Below, piece after piece: positions 24,307 through 32,982 of a stretch of 64,000 bases of DNA. Position numbers and translations under genes: made by a program. Within the stretch, counting starts at the first letter, position 1. Every line of letters begins with the position of its first letter. This DNA is from Elusimicrobiaceae bacterium (GTDB lineage Bacteria > Elusimicrobiota > Elusimicrobia > Elusimicrobiales > Elusimicrobiaceae), in NCBI GenBank assembly GCA_017618215.1, contig JAFZUQ010000006.1, forward strand, positions 62,001-126,000, read 5' to 3'. The notes under the pieces were generated by a model. That model had not been told where the DNA came from and ran no database searches. It was given only the letters and a program-made list of their open reading frames with translations.

Positions 24307-25061
24307 TTAGCTAAACTCCTGCCAAATAAAAGACAGAATAAAAAGCACCCTATTTGCGGTAAAGTAAACGGATCATAAGGTGTTAAAGGAAGCATTTTTA
24401 AGAATGTAAGCAAAACATACATAAACCCAAAAGCAAAACCATAAGCAAATACCGAAGAGCCAACAGCATAAAAGCGGTCTGTTAAGGAAACCGGCATATA
24501 TTTTACTTCTATAAAAAAACCGAGTGCAAGCAAAGCAAATGCTACACCTATTAGAACAATATCTATCGTCTTAATTAAAGCAAACAAATAAGATGCTACA
24601 GCACTTTCCTGTTCTTGGAAATATGCCATGGCGTCCTCACTCATTGGGGAAATATATTGCTGGGCCCAATCACTTGGATTTAAAAAAGCCGTACCGGACA
24701 ATTTAACTTCATAAAAATGGGGTAAAGCACCTTTAGGTAAAAATGCTTGCAAATTTAATCCGGAATTACCTTGCTTTAAATAACTTTTTATATCATCCTC
24801 ATTAAGCATTTTTACTTCGCTGACTTCCGGTAAAAAATATAATTTTGAAGAGAAATTTTTTGCCTGCTCTTCATTAGCATTTTTCAAAACAACCGCTATT
24901 TTAAAATCATCCGTTATTAAATCAAGTGCATAATTTGTACGCTCACGGCAAAATAAAACTATCTGAAGGAGTAAACCCAAAGCAAAAACCAAAAAGAATA
25001 TTTTTATTGCTTTTGTTCCTTGTTTTACCTGATTTTTTTGATTATTTTTTGTTTTATCCAT
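24291..25061 (-). CDS. ftsX: FtsX-like cell division membrane protein
   Basis: 256 residues with four hydrophobic segments: one near the N-terminus (KIFFLVFALGLLLQIVLF), then an extracytoplasmic domain carrying the FtsX-type VSEVKMLNEDDIKSYL, then three C-terminal helices. FtsEX transmits an ATP-driven signal through EnvC to cell wall amidases. No ftsE lies in this operon. Sequence is divergent, and the identification leans on layout plus the EnvC-like neighbour. The start is ATG 25061, after AGGTGG and one base beyond the glgA stop; an upstream GTG in frame lies within glgA and is less likely. Confidence 0.75.
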   Translation of the reverse strand: MDKTKNNQKNQVKQGTKAIKIFFLVFALGLLLQIVLFCRERTNYALDLITDDFKIAVVLKNANEEQAKNFSSKLYFLPEVSEVKMLNEDDIKSYLKQGNSGLNLQAFLPKGALPHFYEVKLSGTAFLNPSDWAQQYISPMSEDAMAYFQEQESAVASYLFALIKTIDIVLIGVAFALLALGFFIEVKYMPVSLTDRFYAVGSSVFAYGFAFGFMYVLLTFLKMLPLTPYDPFTLPQIGCFLFCLLFGRSLAKWGRF

Positions 25062-25062
25062 T

Positions 25063-26523
25063 TTACCACCTTGCACCAAGGCTTAGAGCTTCCTCATATA
25101 GTTTTAAATACTTAGTGGAAGAATTATCCCAGGAAAAGTCTTCCATCATAGCATTCTCACGCATCTTAGCAAATGCTTTTTTATTTGAATATATTTGAAG
25201 TGCACGATTAATTGCGTATATAAGGGCGTTTGGATCAAAATTATCTATAAAAAACCCGGTGGCTTTATTTATTGATGCATCGTCAGTAAAACCTTTAACT
25301 GTATCAGCAAGGCCGCCTGTTTTCGTAACTATCGGCAAAGTTCCATAACGCATTGCTATCATTTGGCTAAGCCCACAAGGTTCAAAACGTGACGGCATTA
25401 AATAAAAATCCCCTGCTGCATAAACTTTATGGGCAAGGTTTTCATCAACCGCACCGCAAAAAGCAATATAGTGCGGATTTGAAGAAGCCAAATTTTTTAA
25501 ACTTTGTTCTACACTCGGTTCACCTTTACCTAAGAAGGCAAACTGTACTTTCCCTGCTAAAGCGGAAGCCACAGAAGAAACCAAATCAATACCCTTTTGA
25601 TAAGTCAAACGTGATACCATAACAAATAGTGGTATATTTTCGTTAACTTCAAGGCCGAGTTCCTTTTGTAAAGATTTTTTGCAAAGCATTTTGCCTTTCA
25701 TAGATTCTTCATCATATCCCATAGGTATTAAATTATCACTTTGCGGATCCCAAACATCTATATCAAGGCCGTTTAAAATGCCACGGAAAGCGGGTCCCTT
25801 TGAACGCAAAACACCTTCAAAACCAAAACTATTTTGCCCATTTAGAAGTTCCTTCGCATAGGTAGGGCTAACCGTTGTTGCACGTGTGGCAAAAACGACA
25901 CCTGCTTTTAAGAAACTTATACCGCCCCAATATTCAAATTTATCCGGCGTAAAATCAGGCCCCCAAAAACCGGCTCTGTCAAAAGTAGATTTAGGATAAT
26001 AACCTTGATAAGCAATATTATGTATGGTAAAAATACTTCTTGTTCTGGCAAAATATGCATCGGTTTTATATAATGTTTCAAGATATGCAGGAATAAGGCC
26101 TGTTTGCCAATCATGTGCATGTACAATATCCGGTTTAAAGCCGATAAATTTACAAGCTTCCAAAACAGCACGGGAGAAGAAAATAAAACGGTCATCATTA
26201 TCCCTATAGTCTTTGCCATTTTCATTATAAAAACCCGGGCGGTCAAAATATTTGGTTGAGTGTATAAAAAACACTAAAGTGTTTCCCCATTTAAGATAAA
26301 ACAAACGTGCCGGCTCAATATTATTACCGACAGGTACTAAAAAAGTACCCGGCACAGCTTTTAAAGAAGCCGTATTTTTTACACGCCTGTAATAGGGTAA
26401 CATTAATAAAACTTTTGCACCGCGTGCACGGGAAAATTCTTGCGTAATTGCCCCCACGACATCGGCTAAACCGCCGGTTTTACAAAAAGGAAAAGCTTCG
26501 CTGGCAGCTAAAACTATATTCAT
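25063..26523 (-). CDS. glgA: glycogen synthase (ADP-glucose, GT5)
   Basis: 486 residues, GT5 family. The opening NIVLAASEAFPFCKTGGLADV carries the KTGGL motif that binds ADP-glucose. HAHDWQTGLIP near 135 and the C-terminal PSRFEPCGLSQMIAMRYG with the catalytic glutamate are also diagnostic. It extends alpha-1,4-glucan chains of glycogen. It overlaps the scpB stop as TAATG, in an operon otherwise devoted to chromosome and cell division. The GH57 protein at 6742 may act on the same polymer. Confidence 0.96.
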   Translation of the reverse strand: MNIVLAASEAFPFCKTGGLADVVGAITQEFSRARGAKVLLMLPYYRRVKNTASLKAVPGTFLVPVGNNIEPARLFYLKWGNTLVFFIHSTKYFDRPGFYNENGKDYRDNDDRFIFFSRAVLEACKFIGFKPDIVHAHDWQTGLIPAYLETLYKTDAYFARTRSIFTIHNIAYQGYYPKSTFDRAGFWGPDFTPDKFEYWGGISFLKAGVVFATRATTVSPTYAKELLNGQNSFGFEGVLRSKGPAFRGILNGLDIDVWDPQSDNLIPMGYDEESMKGKMLCKKSLQKELGLEVNENIPLFVMVSRLTYQKGIDLVSSVASALAGKVQFAFLGKGEPSVEQSLKNLASSNPHYIAFCGAVDENLAHKVYAAGDFYLMPSRFEPCGLSQMIAMRYGTLPIVTKTGGLADTVKGFTDDASINKATGFFIDNFDPNALIYAINRALQIYSNKKAFAKMRENAMMEDFSWDNSSTKYLKLYEEALSLGARW

Positions 26524-27374
26524 TATTTTGTTCCTCCCTTTTCATTTTGTTCTTGATTATTTTCTTGGTCTAATAACCCCTCATTTTGCACATTATTTGT
26601 CTGAATATCAGTGTCCCCTTCTGTGGAAGTATCATCTTCGGCAGAAATATTATTTTCTTCCAAAGGCAAAATATTATCTTTAAAAGGCGGCATTGCCTGG
26701 TCAAAAGGCAAATCGCTTTGTATTTCCTTTGGGCCTTTTGCGGCAAAAGTTTTCATATCAGGCAGTTCACTTAAATGATTAAGCCCAAATACCCTCAAAA
26801 ATTGATCTGTAGTCGCATAAACAAGCGGACGGCCGGCAACTTCTTTTTTACCGGCTATTTTTACAAGGCCACGGTCCAAAAGTTTTTCAAGCGGGCCGCT
26901 GACATCAACACCGCGTATAACCTCAATTTCCGCCCTAGTAACAGGTTGCTTATAAGCAATAATTGCAAGTGTTTCCAATGCGGCCGGGGATAAACGTATG
27001 GACATCTTTTCATTATAGAGTTTTCTTACCCATCTGCCATATTCGGGCTTAGTGCACATTTGAAAACCACCACCGATTTCAAGCACCTGCACGGCACTGC
27101 CGGCATTAGCGTAATCGGTTTGAATTTCCTGGATAATATCGCGCGTTAAAGCAAGATCACCGATTTCAGCTACCTGGTTCACTTTTGATGCACTCAAAGG
27201 TTTATCCGTTATAAAAAGTAAAGTTTCAATAATATTTTTAAAATCACTGCGGGATAAAATAACTTCTTCCTGCTTTTTCTCTTCGTTATTTGTTTCTTGA
27301 TTTTGTTCGGCAGAAGTTTGTTCTTGTTTTACCTCTTCTTTATTTAATTCTTCGGTTTGTGGGGTGTTTTCCAT
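26523..27374 (-). CDS. scpB: segregation and condensation protein ScpB
   Basis: 283 residues. The conserved winged-helix core spans about 45-215 (IIETLLFITDKPLSASKV and LETLAIIAYKQPVTRAEIE with VDVSGPLEKLLDRGLV). Both ends are extended by Glu/Gln/Asn-rich tails likely to be disordered, which makes the protein longer than the usual 180-200 residues. It joins ScpA and SMC in the condensin that compacts the chromosome. It directly follows scpA and overlaps glgA. Confidence 0.94.
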   Translation of the reverse strand: MENTPQTEELNKEEVKQEQTSAEQNQETNNEEKKQEEVILSRSDFKNIIETLLFITDKPLSASKVNQVAEIGDLALTRDIIQEIQTDYANAGSAVQVLEIGGGFQMCTKPEYGRWVRKLYNEKMSIRLSPAALETLAIIAYKQPVTRAEIEVIRGVDVSGPLEKLLDRGLVKIAGKKEVAGRPLVYATTDQFLRVFGLNHLSELPDMKTFAAKGPKEIQSDLPFDQAMPPFKDNILPLEENNISAEDDTSTEGDTDIQTNNVQNEGLLDQENNQEQNEKGGTK

Positions 27375-28136
27375 TTATTTTTCCTCCGCTTCTTCTAAAA
27401 GTTTATGATAATCATCATCTTTGTGTTCTTGATTTAGGTAAATTCTTATTTCCCCGTTTTGTTTATCTTGACGTGCATAAATTTTATTTATTTTTAGCAG
27501 TTCAAGTACCGCCATAAAACAGGTTATTACGCCACGTTTTTTAGTTTCACCCATAAAAATATCGTCAATCAAAACCCATGGGCGGGAAGTAACCATTGCA
27601 AGAACCTTTTCAATTTTCTTATCTATCGGGAATTCCTCTATTTTCAAAAGGTCAGCATTTTGCCTTTCCTCTAGACGGGCGAAAGCACGTTTTACAGCAG
27701 CAAGCAAATCAAATAATTGAACGTTTACGACTTTATCTTCCTGATTAAAAACCGGGGCCTGTTTATAAAAATTATCTTTAAATTTATCAAAATTTTGTTG
27801 CAGGAAATTTGAAGCCTGTTTAAACTTTTCGTACTCAACTAATTTTGCAATAAGTTCTTTTGCCGGATCTGGGCCTTGTTCTTCTGTCGTAGGGACTTGG
27901 CTTGGCAAAAGTTGGCGCGCTTTAATTTGCATTAAAGTACTTGCCATAACCAAAAACTCCCCTGCTACATCTAAATTGAGTTGTTTCATCAAGTCAAGAT
28001 ACTCAAGATACTGCGTAGTTATAGCTGAGATATTTACCTCGTAAATATCCAAATTATCTTTTTTGATAAGATGCAAAAGCAGGTCCAAAGGGCCTTCAAA
28101 AACATCTAATTGAATTTTAAGAGTATCCGTTTCCAT
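27375..28136 (-). CDS. scpA: segregation and condensation protein ScpA
   Basis: 253 residues, the kleisin of the bacterial SMC complex. The N-terminus LDVFEGPLDLLLHLIKKDNLD is the family hallmark, with QYLEYLDLMKQLNLDVAGEF after it, and the C-terminal winged helix follows (ITCFMAVLELLKINKI). The stop is adjacent to the scpB start. It lies 11 bases after trpS. Confidence 0.96.
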   Translation of the reverse strand: METDTLKIQLDVFEGPLDLLLHLIKKDNLDIYEVNISAITTQYLEYLDLMKQLNLDVAGEFLVMASTLMQIKARQLLPSQVPTTEEQGPDPAKELIAKLVEYEKFKQASNFLQQNFDKFKDNFYKQAPVFNQEDKVVNVQLFDLLAAVKRAFARLEERQNADLLKIEEFPIDKKIEKVLAMVTSRPWVLIDDIFMGETKKRGVITCFMAVLELLKINKIYARQDKQNGEIRIYLNQEHKDDDYHKLLEEAEEK

Positions 28137-28147
28137 TTAAATTTCCG

Positions 28148-29206
28148 TTAATAAAGTTTCATTGCTTTCTTAACTTCGCTCAAAGTTTTTGCGGCGCTTT
28201 CACGCGCTTTGGCAGAACCATCTGCCAATATTTTATCCAAGTAAGTTCTGTCTTTTAAAAGCTCTTGTTTTTTGCGATTAAATTCTTCAAAAGAAGGGCG
28301 CATATATTCAAAAAGCTCCTTCTTACACGCTACGCAACCAAGTGCCCCTGCTTTGCATTCCGCACAACGTTTTTCAAAATCTTTGTTATAAAGTTTATGG
28401 AAAGTAAAAACCGTACAACCATCGGGATTCGCAGGATCTGTTGCTTTCTTTTTGTTAGGATCTGTAAACATAGTCATAATTTTTTTACGCAAACTTTCCA
28501 CATCTTCCCCCACCTCAATGGTATTGCCGTAAGATTTTGACATTTTACGCCCATCTAAACCTGTTACTTTGGGAACCTTGGTAAATAAAGCTTTAGGTTC
28601 AACTAAAACATCTGTGTTAAATTGTTCGTTAAAACGCCTTGCAATTTCGCGTGAAATTTCAAGGTGCGCGCTTTGATCTTGCCCCACAGGAACATAAGTA
28701 GCTTTATGTATCAAAATATCCGTTGCCATTAAAACCGGGTAGCCGAGAAAACCAAAAGATGCAATTTCTGAAAGTTCCTTTTCCGTTAACATAGCAAGTT
28801 TTTCGGCTGCGGTTTTATCATCACCTATTTGACCTGCATACTTCTTTTTAAAAATTTCAACGAGCTGTTCTTTATAAGTTGGGTTTCTGAGCAACCAACC
28901 AAGCGGTGTAATCATACCAAGCAAAGTGTTAAGTTCGGACACTTCCGGTACATGCGATTGTACAAAAATTGTGCATTTTTCCGGATCAAGCCCGGATGCA
29001 AGCCAGGTTACAACCATATCAAGAGTGTTTTTGGTTAAATCTTCAGTCTTTTCACTTGCAGTTGTTAAAGCATGTAAATCCGCTACAAAGAAAAAGCATT
29101 TATGGGTATTTTGTAAAGTAAGCCAATTATTTAAGGCACCGAAAAAGTTGCCTAAATGAATTTTACCCGTAGGGCGCATACCGGAAACTATAATTTTACA
29201 GTCCAT
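28148..29206 (-). CDS. trpS: tryptophanyl-tRNA synthetase, probable iron-sulfur type
   Basis: 352 residues. The class I signatures are TGKIHLGN near 15 (HIGH-like) and KMSKSYGN near 215. After it comes a cysteine set, Cys-x19-Cys-x6-Cys-x2-Cys, within CTVFTFHKLYN to CAECKAGALGCVACKKEL. Thermotoga maritima TrpRS has a similar set (C-x22-C-x6-C-x2-C) that binds a [4Fe-4S] cluster near the anticodon site. Start chosen at ATG 29206, five bases after SD GGAGGAAG; a TTG 18 bases upstream is in frame. The start overlaps the M50 protease gene by 11 bases. Confidence 0.93.
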   Translation of the reverse strand: MDCKIIVSGMRPTGKIHLGNFFGALNNWLTLQNTHKCFFFVADLHALTTASEKTEDLTKNTLDMVVTWLASGLDPEKCTIFVQSHVPEVSELNTLLGMITPLGWLLRNPTYKEQLVEIFKKKYAGQIGDDKTAAEKLAMLTEKELSEIASFGFLGYPVLMATDILIHKATYVPVGQDQSAHLEISREIARRFNEQFNTDVLVEPKALFTKVPKVTGLDGRKMSKSYGNTIEVGEDVESLRKKIMTMFTDPNKKKATDPANPDGCTVFTFHKLYNKDFEKRCAECKAGALGCVACKKELFEYMRPSFEEFNRKKQELLKDRTYLDKILADGSAKARESAAKTLSEVKKAMKLY

Positions 29207-29831
29207 TAAAACTTCCTCCGACAAAAGATAAAATTAAATTAAAAATAATATAAAACACCGGCAATAAAATTTTTTCAAATACGCCGATTAAAATCAAAAT
29301 TACTACAAGTAACATGCCATATTTTTCAAAACGCATATATTTATTTGCTGCATTTGTAGGTAAAAAACGTGCTAGTATTTTACTGCCGTCAAGTGGTGGA
29401 ATTGGCATCAAATTAAATAAGGCTAAAAGTAAATTTATCATTATGGAATATACAAAAACCTGCATTAAAATCGTAAAATTAGGCGCAAGCATAACAACCA
29501 ATTTTAATGCAAAAACCGAAATTACAACTAAAACTAAATTTGCTGCCGGCCCTGCAAAAGCAACTTTGGCCATGTCATTTCTGATGTTATTTAAGTTATA
29601 TGGGTTTACCGGCACAGGTTTCGCCCAGCCGAAAAGGGGTAAACCTGATGTAATACAAAAAAGCGGTACAATAATAGAACCCACCAGGTCAACATGCTTT
29701 AACGGATTAAAAGTGAGCCGCCCCAAAATATAAGCGGTATCATCACCGTTACGGCAGGCAATATAGCCGTGGGCGTATTCGTGTAAAATAATAGAAAAAA
29801 ACAGTATGGGCAAATATACTATAGCGCTCAT
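29196..29831 (-). CDS. site-2 protease family (M50) membrane metalloprotease
   Basis: 211 residues, mostly membrane. Zinc ligands lie in HEYAH near residue 18 (SIILHEYAHGYIACR), and the third ligand in PIPPLDGSKIL near 150. This is the short M50 group without a PDZ domain (like YwhC/Rip3 types), whose substrates are mostly unknown; intramembrane cleavage of a regulator is the family role. Start set at ATG 29831, exactly six bases after TGCTATAAT; the longer frame to 29867 would start upstream of the promoter. It is the likely first gene of the seven-gene operon down to envC. Confidence 0.9.
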   Translation of the reverse strand: MSAIVYLPILFFSIILHEYAHGYIACRNGDDTAYILGRLTFNPLKHVDLVGSIIVPLFCITSGLPLFGWAKPVPVNPYNLNNIRNDMAKVAFAGPAANLVLVVISVFALKLVVMLAPNFTILMQVFVYSIMINLLLALFNLMPIPPLDGSKILARFLPTNAANKYMRFEKYGMLLVVILILIGVFEKILLPVFYIIFNLILSFVGGSFNGL

Positions 29832-29837
29832 AAATAT

Positions 29838-29846
29838 ATTATAGCA
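29838..29846 (-). promoter_or_regulatory. leaderless extended -10 promoter of the M50-envC operon
   Basis: TGC-TATAAT on the minus strand (29846-29838), then ATATTT and ATG at 29831. Exactly six bases separate the -10 box from the start codon, and no SD is present. The -35 region is weak, as expected with an extended -10. Confidence 0.65.
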
Positions 29847-29920
29847 TTTATATGATATATAGCACATCGGATATTACCAACTTAATAACATATTGGCATA
29901 ACATTTCCCGATTTTTTATT

Positions 29921-29929
29921 TGCTATAAT
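29921..29929 (+). promoter_or_regulatory. leaderless extended -10 promoter of glf
   Basis: TGCTATAAT (29921-29929), then six bases (AATTTT) to ATG 29936. It mirrors the divergent promoter of the M50 gene 75 bases away and sets the glf start. Confidence 0.65.
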
Positions 29930-29935
29930 AATTTT

Positions 29936-31063
29936 ATGAATAATAACCAGCATATTACGCCGGACATACTTATAGTCGGTGCCGGAATCAGTGGCATAGC
30001 TTTGGCACGTTTATTGGCTGAAAAGGACTATAGCGTATTGGTTATTGATAAACGCCCGCATATAGGCGGCAATTGTTATGACTATAAAGATGAAAACGGA
30101 ATTATTATTCATAAATACGGCCCGCATATTTTCAGGACAGATAATAAAGAAGTTTGGCAATTCCTGTCGCGTTTTACCGAATGGCAAGAGTATAAACATA
30201 AGGTTCGTGCAATTATTGACAGTAAAGAAGTACCTATACCTTTTAATTTTACCTCAATAGATATTTTATTTGATGCACAAAAAGCAAAAATTTTTGAAGA
30301 AAAATTAATTTCAAAATACGGTGAAAATAAAAAGATACCTATTTTAAAATTAAAGCAATCTACCGATAAAGATTTACAAGAACTTGCCGCTTTTGTTTAT
30401 GAAAAAGTTTTCTATCACTACACCTTAAAACAATGGGGATTAAAACCGGAAGAATTAGACGGGGACGCCTTGGCCCGCGTTCCTGTTTACACAAGTTATT
30501 ACGACGGATATTTTACCGAAAAATATCAGGCAATCCCCAAAAACGGATATACAAAAATGTTTGAAAATATTCTAAAACATCCAAACATCAAAGTGCAATT
30601 AAATACTGATTTTAAAGATTTAAAAAATATCAAATATAAAAATTTATTTTACAGCGGGCCTATCGACGAATATTTTGATCATAAACTCGGCCCCTTGCCT
30701 TATCGCAGTTTAAATTTTGAATTTAAAACTTTGCCGCAAAAACAATTTCAAGATGTTGCGGTAGTAAATTATACAGGCCAAGAACCATATACAAGAATAA
30801 CGGAATTTAAACATTTTTTAAACGAAGAAACATCAAGTACAACAATTGCTTATGAATATCCCTCGGCTTTTGAACTAGGTAAAAATGAAAGATATTACCC
30901 CATACCTAAACAAGAAAATGAGCAACTCTATAAACGATATTTAGAACTTGCCGGCAAAGAAAAAAACATTTACTTTATAGGCCGTTTAGGAGAATATAAA
31001 TATTACAGTATGCACAGTGCCGTTGCTGCAATTTTTGAATTGGTTAAAAAATTCGCTACTTGA
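29936..31063 (+). CDS. glf: UDP-galactopyranose mutase
   Basis: 375 residues. The FAD-binding opening ILIVGAGISGIALARLLAEK, RPHIGGNCYDYKDENG near 40 and HKYGPHIFRTDN near 62 are diagnostic, as are the tyrosines and arginines in EPYTRITEFKHF near 280 and EYPSAFELGK. It converts UDP-galactopyranose into UDP-galactofuranose, a precursor for cell surface glycans, and so fits the glycan cluster at 32983-41446. Start chosen at 29936 on the basis of the promoter and the family N-terminus; the frame extends 28 codons further upstream. Confidence 0.96.
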   Translation: MNNNQHITPDILIVGAGISGIALARLLAEKDYSVLVIDKRPHIGGNCYDYKDENGIIIHKYGPHIFRTDNKEVWQFLSRFTEWQEYKHKVRAIIDSKEVPIPFNFTSIDILFDAQKAKIFEEKLISKYGENKKIPILKLKQSTDKDLQELAAFVYEKVFYHYTLKQWGLKPEELDGDALARVPVYTSYYDGYFTEKYQAIPKNGYTKMFENILKHPNIKVQLNTDFKDLKNIKYKNLFYSGPIDEYFDHKLGPLPYRSLNFEFKTLPQKQFQDVAVVNYTGQEPYTRITEFKHFLNEETSSTTIAYEYPSAFELGKNERYYPIPKQENEQLYKRYLELAGKEKNIYFIGRLGEYKYYSMHSAVAAIFELVKKFAT

Positions 31064-31083
31064 TATTTAAGTTAAAATTTTGC

Positions 31084-31136
31084 TATATTAATGGCGGGAG
31101 AGCAGCCTAAATTCATAAAATAGGAGCTCTTTTTTT
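31084..31136 (+). promoter_or_regulatory. promoter and terminator-like leader before the 99-residue gene
   Basis: TGC-TATATT (-10 at 31084-31089) would start a 41-base leader. AGAGC (31099-31103) pairs with GCTCT (31126-31130), and CCTA (31106-31109) with TAGG (31121-31124). A run of T (31130-31136) follows and ends at the ATG. The SD AGGAG lies inside the 3' arm. It may be an attenuator that also hides the ribosome site, or the terminator of glf. Confidence 0.45.
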
Positions 31137-31436
31137 ATGATTATTACTGATTTATCCCAAGAAACCCCCTTAAACAAAGCCGTAAATTTAAAAGATATTG
31201 CTGTTCATGCAGGAATTGCAAAATGTTATAGCATAATTGCAACAGGCACTTTTACAGGTACACCCAAATTAACTATTTCCCACGACGGTACAAATTTCTA
31301 TCCACTTTATAATAATGATGGTGAACAAATTGAACTTGAAGCAAGCAAAGCATTATTTTTAAATTTTGCGAATGTATATCTTAAAGTTGATTTGACCGGT
31401 GTTACTTCTGAAGATTTAAAAGTTTCTATTCAATAA
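31137..31436 (+). CDS. phage structural-like protein, 99 residues
   Basis: A 99-residue beta-rich protein with the pattern ISHDGTNFYPLYNNDGEQIEL and KALFLNFANVYLKVDLTGV, reminiscent of small phage or tailocin structural proteins that report noise around a target value. No signal peptide, no cysteine pair. It sits nine bases before a large tail-fibre-like gene, and the two are probably one unit. Recognition is by style of sequence only. SD AGGAG is present but spaced 11 bases away and lies in a hairpin. Confidence 0.5.
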   Translation: MIITDLSQETPLNKAVNLKDIAVHAGIAKCYSIIATGTFTGTPKLTISHDGTNFYPLYNNDGEQIELEASKALFLNFANVYLKVDLTGVTSEDLKVSIQ

Positions 31437-31445
31437 GGGGGTATT

Positions 31446-32915
31446 ATGCAATATAATTTGCAAAGTTCCCTTGTAACCAACTTAAGAATCAAGCAAAAAA
31501 ATGACACTTTTAAAAAGCCAGACAGTTGGCCTAATATTAGGAAAAATGCACAAAACGGTCACATTTACTTACTCGTTGATGACAGATATCCTATTGGTTT
31601 TGTAGCAACCGTCACAGGCGGTTATTCTATTAATATTGACGGTGAGCATTACGATGATTATAACAGCCAAGACCAATTCTCTATGGCAGATTGGTCTGAT
31701 TATACCGATACAGAAGGTTATACTATCAATTACCCTACAAATGCTACAAAAGCACACATCATTGATATTTATTCTCAAACAGAAAGCAATGATATAACTG
31801 CTTTCGCTTGCGCAAGGACCGCCGCAAGCGGTAATGAAGCACAAGGTGTTTTATGGGCACACTTTCACATAAACAATGATATTGATTTAAGTAAAGGTTT
31901 CGCTTACACGGAATATTATAATGATTTATTAACTGCTGTTACTGCTAAAAACAACTTAATAATTGCAAGCGGTTTAGATTATTGTTTTTATAACGCAGCA
32001 AGTTTAAAATATTTGCCAAAAATAAATTATTCTAATGTCTCTGATATGACAAACTTTATTACAAACGCTCCTGCTCTTGAAAATACTGTATTGGATGTTT
32101 CTGCTGCAACAACTTTAACTAAAATTGACATCTGTGGAGATAGTACACATTTTATGTCAGGTTTCAAAGGTTTAAGAATTTCAAATCAAGCACCTTTTAA
32201 TTCTGCAATTACTCCCCAAATAAATATTTCCTATACAAATATGGATAAAGCCGCATTACTGCAACTATTTAATGATTTACCTACGGTAACAGACGGGCAA
32301 AGCATTAAAATCGTAGGTTGTAGTGGTACCAAATTAATTTCAGCAGGCAGTCCAACAATCGCTGATGGAATTGTAAGTAATTTCAGTAACAGTAATTATT
32401 TAACATCTTCACAACAAGTTGCTTTAGGCAATAATTTTGAAATTGTTACAGCATTTATAACGACAGACTTCACTAGTTATCAAGCAATAGTCGCAGCACC
32501 TCAAAACGCAACTTCCGATAGATTTATAATCCAAGTAGAAACAACCGGTAAATTATCATATTGGACTACTAATGGTTCAGACGGAATTATAAAACATGCC
32601 GGCTCTAATACACTTGCTGAAAATACGAAATATTATCTCAAGATGATTTGTAACAATGGTAGTTATACTGTTTATATCTCAACTGATAATACTACATTTG
32701 TAACAGATACCTCTTTTACAAGCGAATATAGTTTAGCTACAAATCATATATGGATAGGTAAATCTCAAAATAATATATTCTTTAAAGGTTCAATAGATTT
32801 AAATAATACTCATATTAAAATCAATGAACAGACTTGGCTTAATATAGATAATTATTTACTACCTGATGAAAGCGCAATAGCAACGGAGAAAGGCTGGACA
32901 GTTACAGTATCTTAA
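31446..32915 (+). CDS. phage tail fibre-like protein with LRR-like and LamG-like parts
   Basis: 489 residues, no signal peptide or membrane segment. Residues about 130-300 hold a BspA-like leucine-rich segment (SLKYLPKINYSNVSDMTNF and KAALLQLFNDLPTVTDGQSI), seen in phage tail and bacterial surface proteins. Residues about 310-470 resemble a LamG/concanavalin-like sugar-binding domain (NNFEIVTAFITTDFTSYQAIV and KYYLKMICNNGSYTVYIS). A receptor-binding or adhesive role is likely. It follows the 99-residue gene with SD AGGGGG and ends at a terminator. No capsid, portal or integrase gene is nearby. Confidence 0.55.
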   Translation: MQYNLQSSLVTNLRIKQKNDTFKKPDSWPNIRKNAQNGHIYLLVDDRYPIGFVATVTGGYSINIDGEHYDDYNSQDQFSMADWSDYTDTEGYTINYPTNATKAHIIDIYSQTESNDITAFACARTAASGNEAQGVLWAHFHINNDIDLSKGFAYTEYYNDLLTAVTAKNNLIIASGLDYCFYNAASLKYLPKINYSNVSDMTNFITNAPALENTVLDVSAATTLTKIDICGDSTHFMSGFKGLRISNQAPFNSAITPQINISYTNMDKAALLQLFNDLPTVTDGQSIKIVGCSGTKLISAGSPTIADGIVSNFSNSNYLTSSQQVALGNNFEIVTAFITTDFTSYQAIVAAPQNATSDRFIIQVETTGKLSYWTTNGSDGIIKHAGSNTLAENTKYYLKMICNNGSYTVYISTDNTTFVTDTSFTSEYSLATNHIWIGKSQNNIFFKGSIDLNNTHIKINEQTWLNIDNYLLPDESAIATEKGWTVTVS

Positions 32916-32929
32916 AGAAATATAATTAA

Positions 32930-32957
32930 AACCCCGTATTAAACGGGGTTTATTCTT
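32930..32957. terminator. bidirectional intrinsic terminator
   Basis: AACCCCGT (32930-32937) pairs with ACGGGGTT (32943-32950) around a five-base loop; TATTCTTT follows on the plus strand and TTAATTAT on the minus strand. It separates the tail-like gene from the convergent glycan cluster. Confidence 0.85.
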
Positions 32958-32982
32958 TAAATAATATTAATTTTATCTGTAA

